NCBI GenBank assembly: GCA_030834125.1
Contig: JAURFW010000003.1
Span: 62,001 to 126,000 of the forward strand
From: Bacteroidota bacterium
GTDB taxonomy: Bacteria; Bacteroidota; Bacteroidia; NS11-12g; UBA955
Direction: 5' to 3'
DNA length: 64,000 nt
Below are positions 8,332 to 15,966 of this stretch, piece by piece (within the stretch, counting starts at the first letter, position 1; every line of letters starts with the position of its first letter). A model generated the notes under the pieces. It did not search any database. It saw only the letters and a program-made list of their open reading frames with translations, and had not been told where the DNA came from. A program made the translations under genes and the position numbers.

Positions 8332-9648
8332 TTAGTTTGGTTTGACGTAGGTGATTAATAATCTTGTTTTAGTGTGGTCTATTACACTTCTAGCGCCAAT
8401 TACAGGTTGGTCTGAAGGTACTGCCAGGTATAAACCTAAATTTATATCTTCTTTATTAAAAAATTGTGCGTTGATGATATTTTGAAGATGTCTTGTGATG
8501 GTAAAAGTATAGGTGCCATTACTCCGATTGTAAGTTCCTCCATAATTGCTCGAACTAACGGCATCTTCAATTAAGAAATTTCTTTGTGAACCCTCCGTAA
8601 AAGGCTTAAATAAACTAAGTCTGGGAGCCGTGAAGAAATACTCATCAAAGTCTTTTGCTGAAAACTCAATTTCTGCCTTTTGAATGGAGATATTTCCATT
8701 TTTAGCCAAATTTAACAAATAGGGTATTTGAATTTCTGTTTTTACCCCACTTAACGCCTGTACATAGGTAGTAGTATAGTTTTCCTTTGGATTATCTAAT
8801 TGAGTTTGGATTTCAGATTTGTATGGTCCAGTTTCGCCTCTGTTTATAACACTGCTTTTACCGCTAAATCCAAACATGAATGTTTGTGTATCTGAATAGT
8901 ACAACAAAATTTTTGCTCTGTAAGAATTGGAAATAATATTAGTTAAATCCATAACAGCGAGTGATCCATTTCCTACTTTTGTGGAATTTGGTATTAAAGC
9001 TATTCCTTTTAAATGTGCATCCAAACCAGCATTAGTTTCATAAGCTTCTGAATCCATATTCATCAGAAACTTTGCGAAGTCAGTTGATAATTTAACTCTT
9101 AATCCTTTGTAGGGCGATAATTTTATATTGCGATACGGAAGTGAGTCTTTGTATTCGTTGATAAGTTGTCCGGTATATTGTGTAGCTAAATTTAGATCTA
9201 AAGGAAATGAATCTGTTTGATAATAAGTTTTAGCCGGATCAATATTTTCGGTTATTGGTGCGATGGTTATATTATGTATGTAATTTCTATCACCATAAAA
9301 ATTAAGACCATCTACCGAGGGAATAAATAGTATTGCAGAATCTGGTTCAAGTGTATTTGGAAATTGGTTATTGGGCTCAACAATTGTTAGATCGGCATAA
9401 ATACTAGCTTTACTATTACCAAATATTGGATCGTTTAGAGACCCGAGTAAGGCGTAACTTAAGCCATTGCCTGGTAATGAGTCCTCTTTAACGGTTTTAG
9501 TATGTAAAGTGAGTGTATCTGTTACAAAAATGGACATTTGTTGATTTCCATCTTGCCCTTCAATAATAATATTGCCTTCTTCTCGGGAACAACTTCCTAG
9601 AATAAGTAACGCAATGGATACTATGTTTGTTGCAAATCTGATTTTCAC
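8332..9648 (-). CDS. DUF4270 lipoprotein
   Basis: 438 residues with a type II signal peptide ending in the lipobox LILGSC, followed by a Ser/Glu-rich linker. The body is beta-rich with many Asn/Asp turns (YSDTQTFMFGFSG, FAKFLMNMDS), as in the Bacteroidota DUF4270 family. It is probably an outer-membrane or surface lipoprotein; no enzymatic motif is visible. It follows the short GT5 protein gene by 12 nt on the same strand, with panC divergent on the other side. I recall this DUF4270/GT5/panC arrangement as conserved in Flavobacteriia, which suggests one operon with the glycosyltransferase-like gene. Confidence 0.8.
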   Translation of the reverse strand: MKIRFATNIVSIALLILGSCSREEGNIIIEGQDGNQQMSIFVTDTLTLHTKTVKEDSLPGNGLSYALLGSLNDPIFGNSKASIYADLTIVEPNNQFPNTLEPDSAILFIPSVDGLNFYGDRNYIHNITIAPITENIDPAKTYYQTDSFPLDLNLATQYTGQLINEYKDSLPYRNIKLSPYKGLRVKLSTDFAKFLMNMDSEAYETNAGLDAHLKGIALIPNSTKVGNGSLAVMDLTNIISNSYRAKILLYYSDTQTFMFGFSGKSSVINRGETGPYKSEIQTQLDNPKENYTTTYVQALSGVKTEIQIPYLLNLAKNGNISIQKAEIEFSAKDFDEYFFTAPRLSLFKPFTEGSQRNFLIEDAVSSSNYGGTYNRSNGTYTFTITRHLQNIINAQFFNKEDINLGLYLAVPSDQPVIGARSVIDHTKTRLLITYVKPN

Positions 9649-9660
9649 TGAGGAAATAGA

Positions 9661-10464
9661 TTACGACATTAATTTTTCGTAGAATGAAACGTATTCTTCT
9701 TCTGTGTTTGTGTCACTATGCTTCATTACCAACTTACCATCCAAGTGAGACTCTACAGTTCTATGAGCTTCATCACAAGCGGTAACAATTCCATCTGCGT
9801 GTTGAATAGCACCTACGTGTATTTTGTTGATTGATGTATCACTGTAACATTCTAAACAGGCATCATCTATGCTGTTTAGGCTAGCTTTACGCACAAAATC
9901 ATCTCCGAGCACACTATCACAATTTTCATGATAGACAGAGTATACTACTTTCGCATCTCTGAAAACAGGTTCATCCTTATAAATGGTTTTAAAATAAAGA
10001 GGAATTAAGCTGGTCATCCATCCTTGACAATGAATTATATCTGGAGCCCAACCTAATTTTTTCACAGTTTCCATAACACCTTTGCAAAAGAATATGGTTC
10101 GTTCATCATTGTCTTCAAAAAACTTACCATTTTCGTCATTATAAACGGCTTTTCTATGGAAGAAATCTTCGTTATCCAAGAAATAAACCTGCATTTTAGT
10201 ATCTGGAACCGAGGCTACCTTAATTATTAAAGGATTGTCATTGTCATCTATTGAGATGTTAATTCCAGACAACCTTACAACTTCGTGTAATCGGTTTCTT
10301 CTTTCGTTAATAACGCCAAAACGAGGAACGAGAATACGGATTTCATTATCTTGTTCTTGTAAGGCTTGGGGTAGCATTCGAGCGATTGTTGCGAGTGGAG
10401 AGGTCTCAAGAAAGGGTGACATTTCGGAACTCACAAACAGAACTCTTTTTTTCTTTACTTCCAT
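9661..10464 (-). CDS. Short glycogen/starch synthase-like protein (GT5 N-terminal domain only)
   Basis: 267 residues. The N-terminal KKRVLFVSSEMSPF block with ATIARMLPQAL matches the ADP-glucose-binding N-terminal Rossmann domain of glycogen synthases, and PDIIHCQGWMTSLIP is the conserved HxHDW-like region. The C-terminal GT1-type domain of full-length GlgA (about 480 residues) is absent, and the protein ends naturally in EEEYVSFYEKLMS. The canonical KxGGL near the N-terminus is not present (ETSPLATIA instead), so catalysis of alpha-glucan synthesis is doubtful. The start at 10464 (MEVKKKRV) is preferred to upstream 10527, whose extra 21 residues are low-complexity Phe-rich. It is divergent from panC and upstream of DUF4270. 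Confidence 0.75.
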   Translation of the reverse strand: MEVKKKRVLFVSSEMSPFLETSPLATIARMLPQALQEQDNEIRILVPRFGVINERRNRLHEVVRLSGINISIDDNDNPLIIKVASVPDTKMQVYFLDNEDFFHRKAVYNDENGKFFEDNDERTIFFCKGVMETVKKLGWAPDIIHCQGWMTSLIPLYFKTIYKDEPVFRDAKVVYSVYHENCDSVLGDDFVRKASLNSIDDACLECYSDTSINKIHVGAIQHADGIVTACDEAHRTVESHLDGKLVMKHSDTNTEEEYVSFYEKLMS

Positions 10465-10573
10465 AATCTGCCTAATCTCTAAAAAGAAATAGAATACAAA
10501 ATTAACGAAAAAAAATTGAATTTTCAAAACAAAACCAATCGTTGTGCCTTTATTTGTAGGGCTTTACGAATAA

Positions 10574-11398
10574 ATGCACATCTTTTATACTAGAAGTAAA
10601 CTTGAAAAGTTTTGTATTGAGAGCAGCGGTAGACTCTCATTTGTTCCCACAATGGGCGCATTGCATGATGGGCATATGAAATTAGTCCAATCAGCTAAAA
10701 AGGAAGGCTTCCTTGTTTTGGTGAGTATTTTTATTAACCCTAAGCAATTTAATAACCAAGATGACTTAAATAAATACCCAGTTAATTTAAGGGGTGATTT
10801 GGAGTTGTTATCTGGATATGAAGTAAATGCGGTTTTTATTCCCACTGCCACTGATGTTTATTCTGCAGATACTAATTTAACAATTGATTTGCCTACTGTG
10901 GCTTCAGTTTGGGAAGGTGCTTTTAGGGAAGGTCATTTTCAGGGTGTAGTAGATGTGTTGTCATCCTTTTATGATTTAATAAAACCAAAGAGCGTGTATT
11001 TTGGTCAAAAAGATTTGCAGCAATGTATGGTTGTGAAGGAAATGATGAAATCCAATTATCCCGAAATTGAATTTCACATGGTACCTACCCACAGAGAAGA
11101 ATCTGGTTTGGCTTACAGTAGTAGAAATGAGAGATTGTCGAAGGCGGCAAGAAAGAAAGCTTCACAAATCTTCAGGACATTAAATAAATTAAAGGAGTGT
11201 TTTAACGAATCAACCTTAAAAAATGAAAAAGAGAATATTAATAATGCAGAAATTGAGATTGAATATTTAGAAAAAATATCACTTCCTAATATGGAAATTA
11301 ATCAAAGTGATATAAAATCAGGAGCAATTATTTTTGCGGGTTATTTAGAAGGAGTACGATTAATTGACAATATTATTTTGGGTGAATTGGAGTCCTAA
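10574..11398 (+). CDS. panC: Pantoate--beta-alanine ligase (pantothenate synthetase)
   Basis: 274 residues, usual length. It joins pantoate and beta-alanine with ATP through a pantoyl-adenylate, in the last step of pantothenate (vitamin B5/CoA) synthesis. Motifs: FVPTMGALHDGHMKLV (HIGH-like HDGH of the cytidylyltransferase fold), INPKQFNNQDDLNKYP, EGAFREGHFQGVVDVLS, YFGQKDLQQ, and GLAYSSRNERLS (KMSKS-like loop). panD is not adjacent. The intergenic space to the divergent GT5-like gene is about 110 bp; a TTTATTTG element near 10553 may be the -7 region, although it lacks the A in position 2. Confidence 0.93.
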   Translation: MHIFYTRSKLEKFCIESSGRLSFVPTMGALHDGHMKLVQSAKKEGFLVLVSIFINPKQFNNQDDLNKYPVNLRGDLELLSGYEVNAVFIPTATDVYSADTNLTIDLPTVASVWEGAFREGHFQGVVDVLSSFYDLIKPKSVYFGQKDLQQCMVVKEMMKSNYPEIEFHMVPTHREESGLAYSSRNERLSKAARKKASQIFRTLNKLKECFNESTLKNEKENINNAEIEIEYLEKISLPNMEINQSDIKSGAIIFAGYLEGVRLIDNIILGELES

Positions 11399-11432
11399 TG
11401 TTTCTATAAATAGAATTTAAATTATTAAGATT

Positions 11433-11885
11433 TTATTCTTTTACTTTTGAGTCCACGATTAGTGTTACAGGACCATCGTTTAAAAGCTGAATTTTCATAT
11501 CGGCGCCAAATTCTCCAGTTTTAATTGGGACATTAGTTTCTTGTTTCCACCTTTTAATAAATTGTTGATACATAGGGATAGCCTCTTCTGGCCTAGCTGC
11601 TTTGATGAACGAGGGTCTATTACCTTTTGCCGTTAATGCGTGCAGAGTAAACTGACTTACTAAGAGTAAAGATCCGTTATTTTCATTTAGGGAAAGGTTC
11701 ATTTTCCCATTGGCATCGGAAAAGATTCTCATTTTATGAATTTTTCCAATTAACCAATCAATGTCTTCTTTATTATCATTTTCTTCAATGCCTAAAAAAA
11801 CCAAAAGACCATTATCTATTTTAGAAAAAACTTGGTTATTAATGCTAACGGAGGCCTCTAATACTCGTTGAATAACTGCCCTCAT
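11433..11885 (-). CDS. dtd: D-aminoacyl-tRNA deacylase
   Basis: 150 residues, complete. It hydrolyses D-aminoacyl-tRNAs (and Gly-tRNA(Ala)) for translational proofreading. Diagnostic motifs: N-terminal MRAVIQRVLEASVSI, the SQFTLHALTAKGNRPSF active-site block and the C-terminal GPVTLIVDS (Gly-cisPro motif). Its ATG overlaps the stop of a 32-codon mscL-derived ORF (ATGA, 11882-11885), so the dtd message probably starts at that upstream ORF's promoter. It is convergent with panC at a 34-nt spacing. Confidence 0.95.
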   Translation of the reverse strand: MRAVIQRVLEASVSINNQVFSKIDNGLLVFLGIEENDNKEDIDWLIGKIHKMRIFSDANGKMNLSLNENNGSLLLVSQFTLHALTAKGNRPSFIKAARPEEAIPMYQQFIKRWKQETNVPIKTGEFGADMKIQLLNDGPVTLIVDSKVKE

Positions 11886-11980
11886 TTAGATTGTTTCTTA
11901 TTAAAGTTATTGCTAGCTACGGCTAATTCTATAACATTACCTCTTGAAATAAACTCTTTAAATTCCTGTGTAATTGACAT
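11882..11980 (-). pseudogene. mscL N-terminal remnant / leader ORF of dtd (32 aa)
   Basis: The minus-strand ORF begins MSITQEFKEFISRGNVIELA, nearly the canonical N-terminus of the large-conductance mechanosensitive channel MscL (E. coli [20 protein letters not shown]), then switches after VA to SNNFNKKQSK and stops. All transmembrane parts are missing, so it cannot form a channel. It keeps a perfect -7 box 5 nt upstream of its ATG, and its TGA overlaps the dtd ATG. It is probably a deletion derivative of mscL that now serves as a short translated leader for dtd. Whether the peptide has any function cannot be told. Confidence 0.7.
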
Positions 11981-11984
11981 GATC

Positions 11985-11992
11985 CAAAAATA
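11985..11992 (-). promoter_or_regulatory. -7 box TATTTTTG of the mscL-remnant/dtd transcript
   Basis: Perfect TAnnTTTG on the minus strand, ending 5 nt before the ATG at 11980. This is the same spacing as the other leaderless-type promoters in the window. It is the only promoter candidate I see for dtd. Confidence 0.6.
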
Positions 11993-12060
11993 ATGACAAA
12001 AATCACAAGAAGTTCTTAAAGGTTTAGAATACTAATACCACTAAAAAAGGTCCCCCATTC

Positions 12061-12492
12061 TTATTTAAAATTCTTTTCATTTACCTCAAAGCGGTAATGA
12101 TGTTCAATATTTGAAGGACTAGTACTTAATTCTATTAATGTTTTGTCCCAAGAATATTCAGATAGCCAATCTACACGGTGTGTATCCGGTAATACCTTTC
12201 TTGTAATTAACCAGTTTGCGAATATAATTCCAGGCATATCATCTAATGTAGGATCTCCGCCTAGGGAATTGCTTGTGTAAATCTGTAATGCAGATTGTGC
12301 TTCTATAAAAGTATCAATTTTAATCGAGTCGCCAAAATAATCCCAATAGTTTGTTTTTAAGTAAATAGTATCATCAGTGGTGTTGGCAACGTAATAATAT
12401 CGGTCAGTATTTCCTTCACAGGAGGTACCTATTAACGCAATGACAATAAAAATAATTAGGTTAAATAAAAAAAGCCATGGGCGTTTGCTCAT
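12061..12492 (-). CDS. Hypothetical lipoprotein
   Basis: 143 residues. A long hydrophobic signal segment ends in the lipobox IGTSC (Cys about residue 25), so it is a lipidated envelope protein. The mature part is acidic and aromatic (YYYVANTTDDTIYLKTNYWDY), without recognised motif. It lacks a C-terminal sorting domain. A perfect -7 box lies 5 nt upstream of the ATG, so it is a single-gene unit. I do not recognise the family. Confidence 0.6.
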   Translation of the reverse strand: MSKRPWLFLFNLIIFIVIALIGTSCEGNTDRYYYVANTTDDTIYLKTNYWDYFGDSIKIDTFIEAQSALQIYTSNSLGGDPTLDDMPGIIFANWLITRKVLPDTHRVDWLSEYSWDKTLIELSTSPSNIEHHYRFEVNEKNFK

Positions 12493-12496
12493 GGCC

Positions 12497-12504
12497 CAAA
12501 GATA
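12497..12504 (-). promoter_or_regulatory. -7 box TATCTTTG of the lipoprotein gene
   Basis: Perfect TAnnTTTG on the minus strand, 5 nt before the ATG at 12492. Confidence 0.6.
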
Positions 12505-12526
12505 GTATTTGTAATGAAATTAAACC

Positions 12527-12649
12527 CTAACGATTCAATACTAATTGTGAACGAAATAATGATCCATCACTAAGTTTACTTTCAATAATAAGCACTTGAT
12601 TGGCAATGTTTTCTGGTACATTAATTCCAACAATATTCTTATTGGACAA
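12527..12649 (-). pseudogene. Possible C-terminal remnant of a secreted protein
   Basis: The frame from the TTG at 12649 (an in-frame TGA lies immediately upstream) to TAG at 12527 reads NKNIVGINVPENIANQVLII and then ESKLSDGSLFRSQLVLNR. The alternating hydrophobic pattern and end resemble the last strands of a secreted or sorted domain. There is no credible start codon and it lies directly after the PhoD-like gene. I treat it as a likely fragment of a degraded gene; it could also be chance. Confidence 0.3.
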
Positions 12650-12666
12650 AAATCACCATTTTAATA

Positions 12667-14001
12667 TTATTTAATAACTTTAGACCAAAGGTTTTTACCG
12701 TCACTTCCTTTAACGGTAATTTTTAATTGCCTTTCTTTTCTTTTCCCAGTAACCTCAATTATTGCGTAGTTTCTCTCCCCAACCAAAGTACCTTCAATTC
12801 TAAAATCATTTTTCTCTTCGTTAGATGCATGAGAACCAGATGTAAGTGGTGAAACTGTGAGGTCGTAAATAGTTGGGTTGTTTTCTGATACTAATTTTGA
12901 AAATTCAGTGTGATGTCTATCCCCATTTAGAAAAACAACTCCGTTCACTTTTTCGGCGTAAATGTAGTCGATAATCTCTTGACGTTCTCTCTCAAATCCA
13001 TAGTTAGTGTATGTTTCATAACATTCACAATTTGTTAGGAATTGACCTCCCAATACCACAAATTTATATGGGGCTTGACTTGCCACAAGTGCGTCTTTTA
13101 ACCAACTAAGTTGTTCTTTACCCAAAATAGTTCTTTCGCCGGTTTTTCTATCGTTAACACTTCTATTATAACGATTGTCTAACAAAAAGAAATCGCAATC
13201 AGACCATTGGAAGTAGGTTGTAATTCCAGGAACTCCCTCAATCCCATAACTTGGGTTTGCCCAAAAGTTTGAAAACACCTCCTTTGATAATTCTTTATTC
13301 CAAAACGATCGATCGCTATTATTTGGTCCAAAGTCATGATCATCCCAGATAGCATAATTATGAGTTTTACCTAATAATTCTTGCATTTCAGGTAAAGAGC
13401 GGGTGTGAGTATTTCTGTAATACATTCCCGATTTAGTATTCCAATCCACTTCTCTGTAATACGTATTGTCGCCAGTCCATACCATAAAATCAGGGTTTTC
13501 ATTTGCAATGGATTCAAAAATTTCATATCCCCCACCGTAAGGTTTTCCGGGCCTATCAGATAGAGAGTCATTTACATAAACACAACTGCCTGTTGCAAAC
13601 TTAAAATTTGGTGGATCTGTGCGCCATTGCCATAATGTTTGAGTTTGAAAAGTTAACGTACGGTTTAATTCAATCTTTTTCCCATCTAGATAAACTTCAT
13701 AGTTGTAATGTTTTCCTGCTTCTAAACTATCAGCAATCAATTTTGCAATGAAAGCATTTGTTTGGCTTGTGATAACCGATTTTGTCCAATGAGCTTCTTT
13801 GATATTTTCGGATTTATAGTACCTGAATTTAACAGAGTGAGATCCCTTGGTTTGCACCCACAAAGCAACTTCTTTGTAATCGCTGTATCCAACCATTGGA
13901 CCACTTTGCAATAGTTGCAACTCTCTTTGGAACGATTGGTTTTGTGAATTAGTGTATCCACAAAAAACAAGGAATACGTAAAGTGCAAATGCATTTTTCA
14001 T
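12667..14001 (-). CDS. PhoD-like alkaline phosphatase / phosphodiesterase, secreted
   Basis: 444 residues with an N-terminal signal peptide (cleavage near NSQNQ). An N-terminal Fn3-like PhoD_N part (VALWVQTKGSHSVKFRYY) is followed by the metallophosphatase domain: FATGSC, PDFMVWTGDNTYY (Asp metal ligand), YAIWDDHDFGPNN (ligand Asp/His), GGQFL and NGDRHHTEF (GDRHH ligands). Family members hydrolyse phosphomonoesters or diesters, with Fe3+/Ca2+ in characterised PhoD. No T9SS sorting domain is seen, so a periplasmic location is likely. A -7 box 5 nt upstream of the ATG supports the start. A role in phosphate scavenging is inferred. Confidence 0.88.
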   Translation of the reverse strand: MKNAFALYVFLVFCGYTNSQNQSFQRELQLLQSGPMVGYSDYKEVALWVQTKGSHSVKFRYYKSENIKEAHWTKSVITSQTNAFIAKLIADSLEAGKHYNYEVYLDGKKIELNRTLTFQTQTLWQWRTDPPNFKFATGSCVYVNDSLSDRPGKPYGGGYEIFESIANENPDFMVWTGDNTYYREVDWNTKSGMYYRNTHTRSLPEMQELLGKTHNYAIWDDHDFGPNNSDRSFWNKELSKEVFSNFWANPSYGIEGVPGITTYFQWSDCDFFLLDNRYNRSVNDRKTGERTILGKEQLSWLKDALVASQAPYKFVVLGGQFLTNCECYETYTNYGFERERQEIIDYIYAEKVNGVVFLNGDRHHTEFSKLVSENNPTIYDLTVSPLTSGSHASNEEKNDFRIEGTLVGERNYAIIEVTGKRKERQLKITVKGSDGKNLWSKVIK

Positions 14002-14005
14002 ATTG

Positions 14006-14013
14006 CAAATTTA
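14006..14013 (-). promoter_or_regulatory. -7 box TAAATTTG of the PhoD-like gene
   Basis: Perfect TAnnTTTG on the minus strand, 5 nt before the ATG at 14001. Confidence 0.6.
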
Positions 14014-14207
14014 AGCATGGTGTTAATGATAAAATTGTAAAATAAGTACTCCTTCTATTATAAAAAAATTATTATTTAAAGTTGGCAGTTTTGGTCGATT
14101 TGAAAATTTATTCAACAGATATATTTGATAATCTCTTAACTATTTTCTAATTTGAGAATGTAAAGTTGATAATTCAACTGTTGTTTCACATTATAACCAA
14201 ATTTACC

Positions 14208-14384
14208 ATGAGTCAAAAAAAGCAAGACAAAGGAAAACTATTTCACAAATTACATCAACTACAAAAGCGAATGACACGTATGGAGGAGCATACAGGGCAT
14301 AGCTCGGATAAAATGCGAATACGACAATGGAGAATAAATAATTTACTCGAGGCTGTTAAAGGCCGAGGAAAGCAATACGCTTAA
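14208..14384 (+). CDS. Small basic protein (58 aa), unknown
   Basis: Starts MSQKKQDKGKLFHKLHQLQK and continues with RMTRMEEHTGHSSDKMR, then a basic tail RGKQYA. It is predicted helical and rich in Lys/Arg/His/Met, with no membrane segment. The ATG at 14208 was preferred to the in-frame upstream start at 14166, whose extra residues are hydrophobic and uncharacteristic. It is directly followed by a strong terminator, so it is a monocistronic small gene. A nucleic-acid- or ribosome-associated role is conceivable from charge, but I do not recognise the family. Confidence 0.55.
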   Translation: MSQKKQDKGKLFHKLHQLQKRMTRMEEHTGHSSDKMRIRQWRINNLLEAVKGRGKQYA

Positions 14385-14400
14385 ATTATTATCATAACGA

Positions 14401-14424
14401 AAAAGGGCTCAGGCCCTTTTTTTT
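14401..14424 (+). terminator. Rho-independent terminator after the small basic protein
   Basis: 8-bp stem (14401-14408 aaaagggc with 14413-14420 gccctttt), tetraloop tcag, then a T run to 14424. Confidence 0.88.
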
Positions 14425-14451
14425 ATGTCCGCAATACAATTAATTTGTTAA

Positions 14452-15966
14452 ATGAAGTCATGGTTTTCTTTTAACTTAATTCTTGGGTTGTCAATTCTTC
14501 AAGTTCACGCCCAACCAAAGGATACGGATAGTCTTTTTTTTCGTAAGATTTTTAACGAGGCCTTATTAAGGGGGCATTCATATTCAAGGTTAGGCGAGTT
14601 ATGTAAAAAGATTGGACCAAGGTTGAGCGGAAGTGATCAAACTGAAAAAGGCATTGATTGGGCTGTTGACATGTTAAGTTCCTATGATTTCGACTCTGTA
14701 TACAAGCAGCCTACAATGGTGCCTAGGTGGCAACGTAATGGAAGATCTTATATGTATATTAAATCGCCCTTACTAACAAAGTTAATTAGTGGAACAGACT
14801 CTCAAAAAGCAAAAGCCAACTTAGAAATAAACAAGAAAGCATTTCCCCATTCGCCTAATCCAGAGTATGAATGCAAAAGCTATCTAAAATGGCTCGAAGG
14901 ACAATCTTTTGACAAGACACAGGTACCTGTTACTTTAACTGCAATGGGAGGCAGTGTAGGCGGCACATTTATGGGTGATCTGGTAGTAGTTAGAAATAAA
15001 CAAGAGTTAGATAGTTTAGGCACCAAAGGGTACTTAAAGGACAAAATGATATTATTAAACCGTGCTTTTGAGGAGGATAATATCAAAACATTTTTTTCGT
15101 ATGGCTCTTGTGTAACACAAAGGGTCTACGGAGCTATTTGGGCTGCGCCTTATGGTGTTAAGGCTGTAGTTATTAGAAGTTTAAGCAATAGTTGTGACAT
15201 GCATCCTCATACGGGTGTAACTTACTACGAAGATTCAATAATTAAAATACCTATTGCAGCAGTTTCCACTGCGACTGCTGATGCTTTATCCTATTTTTAT
15301 TCCATTGAAGGACCGATGTGGGTAAATTTCGATTTAAAATGTGAGACACTTCCAGATAGATTAAGTGCTAATGTAATTGCAGAGATAAAAGGAAACCAGT
15401 TTTCGAATAGAATTATAGCGATGGGTGGTCATTTTGATAGTTGGGATGAAGGGGAAGGTGCACATGACGATGGAGCGGGAATAATGCACTGCTTTGAGGC
15501 GCTTAGGATATTAAAGAAAATTGGTTATAAACCAAGACACACAATTCGATGTGTTTTTTGGATTAACGAAGAAAATGGAATGCGGGGAGCTTTGAAATAC
15601 GCTGAGCTTTCTGAGTTGAATAATGAGACTCATGTGGCAGCATTAGAGAGTGATAGGGGTGGTTTTACTCCAAGAGGGTTTGCAATGGATTCAGCATTGC
15701 TCTTTAGGACAAGAAACTATCAGGATTTACTACGCCCATATGGTATTTCAGAATTAGAATTTGGTGGTGGTGGTGTTGATATTGGTCCTTTAAAGAAACA
15801 AAACAAAAACACTCAACTTGTGGCACTTGTTCCAGATTCACAAAGATATTTTGACGTACACCATGCTGAAACTGATGTATTTGAAAACGTCAATAAACGC
15901 GAACTAGAATTGGGTGCAGCTGCAGTTTGCGTAGCTATTTATATAATGGATCAAGAGCTAGATTAA
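14452..15966 (+). CDS. M28-family secreted metallopeptidase
   Basis: 504 residues with a signal peptide (LILGLSILQVHAQP). A PA-like insert (about 160-260, including GTFMGDLVVV) precedes the M28 catalytic domain. Zinc-binding and catalytic residues are visible: His in MGGHFDSWDEG, Asp in AHDDGAGI, Glu-Glu in WINEENGM, Asp in ESDRGG, and the last His in FDVHHAETD. This is the two-zinc aminopeptidase/carboxypeptidase-Q-like arrangement. No T9SS tail, so it is probably periplasmic. A near-consensus box TTAATTTG (14440-14447) ends 5 nt before the ATG. Its 3' end overlaps the convergent desaturase by 4 nt. Confidence 0.9.
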   Translation: MKSWFSFNLILGLSILQVHAQPKDTDSLFFRKIFNEALLRGHSYSRLGELCKKIGPRLSGSDQTEKGIDWAVDMLSSYDFDSVYKQPTMVPRWQRNGRSYMYIKSPLLTKLISGTDSQKAKANLEINKKAFPHSPNPEYECKSYLKWLEGQSFDKTQVPVTLTAMGGSVGGTFMGDLVVVRNKQELDSLGTKGYLKDKMILLNRAFEEDNIKTFFSYGSCVTQRVYGAIWAAPYGVKAVVIRSLSNSCDMHPHTGVTYYEDSIIKIPIAAVSTATADALSYFYSIEGPMWVNFDLKCETLPDRLSANVIAEIKGNQFSNRIIAMGGHFDSWDEGEGAHDDGAGIMHCFEALRILKKIGYKPRHTIRCVFWINEENGMRGALKYAELSELNNETHVAALESDRGGFTPRGFAMDSALLFRTRNYQDLLRPYGISELEFGGGGVDIGPLKKQNKNTQLVALVPDSQRYFDVHHAETDVFENVNKRELELGAAAVCVAIYIMDQELD

